DNA from: Streptomyces sp. TLI_105
Lineage (GTDB): Bacteria > Actinomycetota > Actinomycetes > Streptomycetales > Streptomycetaceae
Assembly: GCF_900105415.1 (NCBI RefSeq)
Contig: NZ_FNSM01000002.1
Coordinates: forward strand, 186,001 to 250,000
Reading direction: 5' to 3'
DNA: 64,000 nt
Below, piece after piece: positions 59,965 to 64,000 of the stretch. Below the pieces are notes generated by a model. The model had not been told where the DNA came from and made no database searches. It was given only the letters and a program-made list of their open reading frames with translations. Each line of letters opens with the position of its first letter. Position 1 is the stretch's first letter. The translations under genes and the position numbers were made by a program.

Positions 59965-60671
59965 CTACCAGCGCGGCAGAGTAGACAGCGGAGACTCCCG
60001 TAAGGCCCGCTGACGAATACGACCAGCGGTCGGGCAGACCTTGACGCTGGTACCGAGGTCCCTGCTGTACAAGGACGCAATACCCATCAAGGACGGGTCA
60101 GGGACAAGAGGATGGCGTGCGTACGCGCCGGTGCCGTGGGCGTGGAGAGCGTCGGCGAGCGCGGCGGCCGCGGTCTCCGCAGGCCCGGCACCCCAGCCGT
60201 CATCGTCCCCCTGCTGCGCCTGTCGGGGGAGGGCCTCGGGTCGGCTGAGGAGTACGGCCAGGGCCTGCGCCTCGGGTGCGTCCAGCGTCACGGTGACCAG
60301 CGCGGCACCGAGCTGGTGGACACGGTGCCGGGTCAGACCGTGAGCGGCGAGTGCCTGGCGCAGCGCCGCACTCGTCCCGGCCCTCGCCCTGCCGCCGACG
60401 GACTCGCTCGCCCCGGCTGCGGCCTGTTCGGCGCGCTCGACGACGGCGGCCGCGGCGGCCGGCACGACGGAGAGGATCTCCGCGCACTCCGGGTCGAGCT
60501 GGGCGAGCGAACCGGCGAGGACCTCGAGGGCGGCGGCCGTCCCCTCCACCGCGCCCGCGCTCCAGCGCGACGGGGCCGGCGGCGTCGGCCAGCGTGCACG
60601 CCGCGACGACGGCTTCCTCCGCCAGCGCCTCGACCCTGCCCGGCCCGGCCCGGCCCGGTAGTCAGCTTCAT
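59965..60671 (-). pseudogene. hypothetical gene with frameshifted N-terminus
   Basis: The C-terminal 160 residues are convincing (ALRQALAAHGLTRHRVHQLGAALVTVTLDAPEAQALAVLLSRPEALP ... YARHPLVPDPSLMGIASLYSRDLGTSV). The N-terminus is split between frames: RVEALAEEAVVAACTLADAAGPVALERG in one and VEGTAAALEVLAGSLAQLDPECAEILSVV in another, meeting near 60550. A GGGCC-repeat tract at 60640-60660 may be a second slip. ATG 60669-60671 is the presumptive start. No family recognised. Confidence 0.5.
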
Positions 60672-60896
60672 GTCCTGCCCAACGAGATGTGACCGCGCGA
60701 GGTGGTGCGCGCTGATCACATGATGACGCCCGCGACACCGCTGGCCGCCTCCGATCGCGGGGGCGCCGGTCAGCCCGTAGACCGGATGTATGGTGCTTCG
60801 GCCGCCGGTGGAACCGATGCTGGCCCAGGTCTGCGACACGGTACCCGCGCCGGGCGCGCTGCCCGGTGAGTTGCGATTTCAGCCCAAGCTCGACGG

Positions 60897-62537
60897 TTCT
60901 TCAGACACCTCGTGATGTCTCAGTCGACAGGTCGCCGGAGCCGTCTACAGCCCCTCAGCAGTATGAGAACTCAGGCTTGCGCGCGAAAGGAGTAAGGCGT
61001 GAGAGCCAGGCACTGGCTGCGCGGGGCTGTCCAGGACGGCGTCCTGGACAGCTAACGCTTCGTGCGGCTGGACGAAGCCTGCTGAGTGTCCGCTCCAGAG
61101 CTGACGTGCCGCAGGGTTTCCTGGGGGCCGTGCCAGTCCAGGCACATCACGGTGGCATCGTCTGCGAGTCGGCCCCCGGCGGCGTCCCGGACTGCGGACG
61201 TCAGTGTCAGCGCCGCCTCCCGCGGGTGCAGCTCCCGGGTGTGCTTCAGCAGGGCGAGCAGGTCGACCGACTCTCCATGACGTTCGAGCATGCCATCGGT
61301 CACGATGAGCAAACGGTCACCCGGGCGCAGATCGAGATCCTGGACACGGTAGGGGTGAGGCACGGACACGGGAAGCCCGAAGGGATGGTCCACCTCGCAG
61401 GTGATCGCTTCGGCAGTCCCGTCGCGCATGCGCAGTGGCCAGGGGTGGCCGGCATTGACGAGCTGGGCGCGGCCGGTGTGGAGGTTGATGCGCAGCAGTT
61501 GCCCGGTGGCGTGGCCGCGGTCGTGATCGGCCAGGGCCTGATCGGCCCGGTGGGCCTGCTCGGCGAGGCTGGCTCCTGCGCGGCGTGCGCCGCGCAGGGC
61601 GCCCACGAGTACGGTGGCGGCCAGGGCGGAATCGATGTCGTGGCCCATGGGGTCGGTCACCGACACGTGCAGGGTGTCGCGGTCCAGCGCGTAGTCGAAG
61701 GTGTCGCCGCTGAGGTCTTCCGAGGGCTCCAAGCTCCCGCACAAGGTGAACTGCGCGGCCTCGCACGACAGTGACGGGGGAAGGAGCTGGTACTGGATTT
61801 CGGCTGCCAGCGTGGGGGGCCTGGAGCGTTTGCCCCAGGTGTAGAGGTCGGTGAAACGTCCGTTGGCGATCACGACGTAGGCCAGGATGTGCGCGGCTTC
61901 ACCGACCTCATTCAGGATGTCCTCGCTCGGGTCGACGGGCAGAAGCAGTTCCAGCAGTCCGATGGCATCGCCCCGGTTGGTGACCGGCACGATCACCCTC
62001 TGTCCCTGGCCGGTAGCCTCCTGATACAGCCGCTGGGTACGGATCACCTGCTCGTAGACACTGCCGAACATGGGGATCCGCTCCGCTTCCCGACCACCCC
62101 CCACACCGACGGCAGTGGTCAGGCGCGCCACCGCCTTCCCTGTGAGGTCCACGATGAGGAAGGACACCCGCGTGGCTCCGAACCGCTGCCGCAGGTCCTC
62201 AGCGACCACCGCGACGGCATCCACCGGCGCCGCTCTCTCCGCGGCAGTCAGCAGCCGGGGAAGTCCACTCTGCTCACCGCTCACGATCACGGTCCCTTCC
62301 ACCGGCCCCGTCTCCAGCTTGGGGACCGTCACAGCAGGCGTCAATGCGTGAGGTCACGCGCGTTGATCAAGTTGTTCGTACATGAAGATGAATCGGCTCC
62401 GACGTCCACCTCAGGGCGCCGCCGTCTGGTCGCGCGACTCAGCGGGGCCCTGCCGTATCCACCCCCACCGCCGTACTCGCAGCCCCAGTCGTTTGAAGGG
62501 GCCCACGTCTCATGAGACACAGCAAAGTCTGGAGAAT
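60897..62537. mobile_element. 1,641-bp insertion carrying a phosphatase, no transposase
   Basis: The insertion is flanked by the 5-bp direct repeat GACGG (60892-60896 and 62538-62542) and interrupts a ligase gene whose frame is restored by its removal. Its ends are imperfect inverted repeats: left TTCTTCAGAC..., right (complement) TTCTCCAGAC..., each followed about 8 bp later by TGTCTCA. Only one gene, a GAF-SpoIIE phosphatase, lies inside. It therefore behaves as a non-autonomous transposon or a remnant that lost its transposase. The ends do not match any IS family I know with confidence. Confidence 0.65.
61052..62344 (-). CDS. GAF-domain PP2C/SpoIIE-type protein phosphatase
   Basis: 430 residues. 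A GAF-like sensor covers about 40-170 ([30 protein letters not shown] ... [22 protein letters not shown]). The SpoIIE/PP2C domain follows with metal-site motifs [68 protein letters not shown] and [12 protein letters not shown]. These phosphatases usually act on anti-anti-sigma proteins or signalling proteins. No regulator partner is adjacent. It is the only gene of the insertion in the ligase gene. Start ATG at 62342-62344. Confidence 0.9.
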   Translation of the reverse strand: MTPAVTVPKLETGPVEGTVIVSGEQSGLPRLLTAAERAAPVDAVAVVAEDLRQRFGATRVSFLIVDLTGKAVARLTTAVGVGGGREAERIPMFGSVYEQVIRTQRLYQEATGQGQRVIVPVTNRGDAIGLLELLLPVDPSEDILNEVGEAAHILAYVVIANGRFTDLYTWGKRSRPPTLAAEIQYQLLPPSLSCEAAQFTLCGSLEPSEDLSGDTFDYALDRDTLHVSVTDPMGHDIDSALAATVLVGALRGARRAGASLAEQAHRADQALADHDRGHATGQLLRINLHTGRAQLVNAGHPWPLRMRDGTAEAITCEVDHPFGLPVSVPHPYRVQDLDLRPGDRLLIVTDGMLERHGESVDLLALLKHTRELHPREAALTLTSAVRDAAGGRLADDATVMCLDWHGPQETLRHVSSGADTQQASSSRTKR

Positions 62538-63544
62538 GACGGCTACCGGGCGATCGTCTTCACACCGTGGCCGGCGCCCGGTCCGCTGCTTGTGCAGTCC
62601 CGCCGCGGCAGCCTCCTGCAGAGCCGCTTCCCGGATCTCGTGGCCGCGGCCGCGGACCTGCCCGACGGCCTGGTCCTCGACGGCGAGCTGGTCGTGTGGG
62701 CCGAGGGCCGGATGTCGTTCGAGGCGCTCCAGCGGCGCGCAGTCTCCGGCGGCCGCACCGCCGCCCGCCTCGCCGCAGAGGCGCCGGCGCACTTCATCAC
62801 CTTCGACGTCCTCCAGACCGACGGCCAGGAGCTGCTGCACGTCCCGTACGGCGAGCGGCGCGCAGCCGGAGCGGCTGTTCGCCGACCACCGGCTGAGCGC
62901 CCCGTGTACGTTCTGTCCGGAGACGACTGACCTGGCGACGGCGCAGGACTGGCTGACGTCCTGGACACAGGTGCCCGGCGTCGAAGGACTGGTGATCCGG
63001 GGGAGCGGCCAGCGGCATCTCCCGGGGGCCGTGCGCTCTACAAGGTGCGCCGCCGGAACTCCACCGAGACGATGGTCGGCGCCATCACTGGGACCGTACG
63101 CCGGCCGCAGACGCTCGTGCTGGGCCGCCTCGATGAGGCCGGGGCGCTTCGGCCTGTCGGCCGCAGTACGCCGCTACGGCCGGACGCTGCACGCAACCTG
63201 GCCGAGCGGCTGACACCGGCAGGGCCCCGGCACCCCTGGAAGGGAGTGCGGTTCACGACATCCTGGGGGTCGCGGACGCCGCTCGACGTTGTGCTGATCG
63301 AACCGGAGCTGGTCGCCGAGATCACGGTGGACACGGCGCTGGAGCGCGGAGCGTGGAGGCACCCGGTGCGCTTCGCACGTCTTCGACTGGACGTCGCGGT
63401 CGCGGACGTCCCGCCCTTCGGCGCGGGCGCCGAGCCCGCCAGCGGGTGACGGGCCCTGCTCACCGCCCCCGATGCTGTCAGGGGCCGCTGAGGATGTCGT
63501 AGGTGCCGATGCGGCGCCAGATGACGTGCGGTGTGCCGGGGCGG

Positions 63545-63604
63545 CACGCGTGGCTCTGTCGATGAGAACGGGTTCACGCGTGGCTCTGTCGATGAGAACG
63601 GGTT
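63545..63604. repeat. 30-bp tandem duplication
   Basis: Two exact copies of a 30-bp unit (begins CACGCGTGGCTCTGTCGATG, ends AACGGGTT) lie head-to-tail at 63545-63574 and 63575-63604. The last 4 bases overlap the inverted repeat of the following miniature element. Confidence 0.9.
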
Positions 63605-63742
63605 CTGGCACAACTTCCGTGAAACCGCGCCGGCCGGGCTCGTGTCCGCCTCTGGACGAGCCGCTGATCTGCCGATTTACCAGGGGCGTCGGCCTCGGAT
63701 ACCGGCGGATCGGTTCGGCTTCACGGAAGTTGTGCCAGAACC
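63601..63742. mobile_element. 142-bp miniature element with IS6-like ends
   Basis: Perfect 22-bp inverted repeats (GGTTCTGGCACAACTTCCGT... at 63601-63622 and complement at 63721-63742), closely related to those of the 317-bp element at 43955. No open frame fits. The flanking 8 bp differ (TGAGAACG left, CCACTTCG right), so no target duplication is preserved. Confidence 0.75.
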
Positions 63743-63856
63743 CCACTTCGGGAGGCACCTGCTTCCGGCTCTGTTCGATGTTCATGACCTGGGCAGCACA
63801 GTCCCGGGCTGAGGCAACCTCGATGGGGTGTCAGCCCCTTCTGCCAGCATGCCGCC

Positions 63857-64000
63857 GTGACAGATATACGTGATCAGCGTCCCGCCGAAGCCACTCTCGA
63901 ATTCCTGCGCTCCGCGTTCCCGCCGGAATGGCGCGAGCCGCCGCTCGGACATGAAGCCGTCGCGGGCTGGGAGCAGGAGAACGGGGTGATCCTTCCGGAG
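63857..64000 (+). CDS. SMI1/KNR4 (SUKH) protein, N-terminus only
   Basis: GTG 63857 opens a frame to the right edge. TLEFLRSAFPPEWREPPLGHEAVAGWEQENGVILPE matches the beginning of a SUKH domain, where AVAGWEQENGVILPE is the characteristic helix-turn. A third SUKH gene in 14 kb, and the gene continues beyond the window. Confidence 0.65.
   Translation, partial: MTDIRDQRPAEATLEFLRSAFPPEWREPPLGHEAVAGWEQENGVILPE

Larger units (their letters stand above)
60790..63449 (+). pseudogene. ATP-dependent DNA ligase, insertion-split and frameshifted
   Basis: The N-terminus at 60790-60896 reads RPPVEPMLAQVCDTVPAPGALPGELRFQPKLDG. The rest resumes at 62538: GYRAIVFTPWPAPGPLLVQSRRGSLLQSRFPDL, then motif III LVLDGELVVWAEGR and FITFDVLQTDGQELLHVPYGER. 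Frameshifts follow near 62850 and 63025, before the C-terminal OB part (YKVRRRNSTETMVGAITGTVRRPQTLVLGRL ... EITVDTALERGAWRHPVRFARLRLD). Removing 60897-62537 with one GACGG copy restores KLDGYRA, the catalytic lysine motif I. The ligase is therefore dead, first by insertion or decay; order unknown. Confidence 0.85.

Noticed and set aside
60112..60723. Plus-strand frame opposite the frameshifted gene at 59965-60671
   Set aside because: Shadow of the minus-strand gene, whose C-terminal half has clear protein character.

Overview
The window looks like a high-GC actinobacterial, almost certainly Streptomyces, extrachromosomal element (large conjugative plasmid) or a plasmid-derived chromosomal arm. 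The evidence is the strong GC3 codon bias, Streptomyces families (WhiB-like, SpdB/DUF2637, XRE-TPR regulators, DUF5958, DUF3027), and a full plasmid backbone: a zinc-finger/winged-helix replication-type protein with a DciA-like helicase loader, an FtsK/TraB-like conjugation ATPase with Spd-type membrane proteins, and ParA/ParB with a cluster of palindromic centromere sites.

Layout. 0-6.4 kb: a partial gene, an IS5-type unit whose outer inverted repeats also enclose a GNAT acetyltransferase, then two type I-E-like CRISPR arrays (31 full repeats plus a degenerate one, and 8 repeats) separated by a Uma2-family gene; no cas gene is visible. 6.4-11 kb: CoiA-like protein and the replication pair. 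11.5-11.95 kb: a gene-free stretch packed with at least ten hairpins, read as a candidate large structured RNA. 12-15.5 kb: XRE regulator, split RibD-like deaminase/reductase pair, XRE-TPR and GntR regulators with palindromic operators. 15.8-32 kb: a rightward transfer/spread cluster of mostly unknown proteins in which hairpins recur between genes; it holds WhiB, SpdB-like and Tra proteins and is interrupted by an IS and an IS remnant.

32.3-50 kb: accessory DNA with a truncated, nonsense-interrupted Tn3 transposase, a resolvase with an S1-domain gene, an IS110 remnant, a 317-bp miniature element with perfect inverted repeats and 8-bp target duplication carrying a tRNA-Ser-like gene, and many orphan immunity-type genes (DUF2716 fusion, ankyrin, barstar, DUF2199 pseudogene, SUKH). 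51-54 kb: parS-parA-parB. 54.7-59 kb: two divergent secreted NucA/NucB-type nucleases, then another SUKH protein. 60.8-63.5 kb: an ATP-dependent DNA ligase pseudogene split inside its catalytic lysine motif by a 1.64-kb insertion carrying only a GAF-SpoIIE phosphatase. The right edge has a second miniature element and the start of a third SUKH gene.

The backbone modules (replication, partition, transfer) look intact. Between them the DNA is heavily reworked: several non-autonomous mobile units carry unusual cargo (acetyltransferase, tRNA-like RNA, phosphatase), and orphan immunity genes accumulate without matching toxins. All assignments were made by eye from the sequence; family names rest on recognised motifs, not on database searches.
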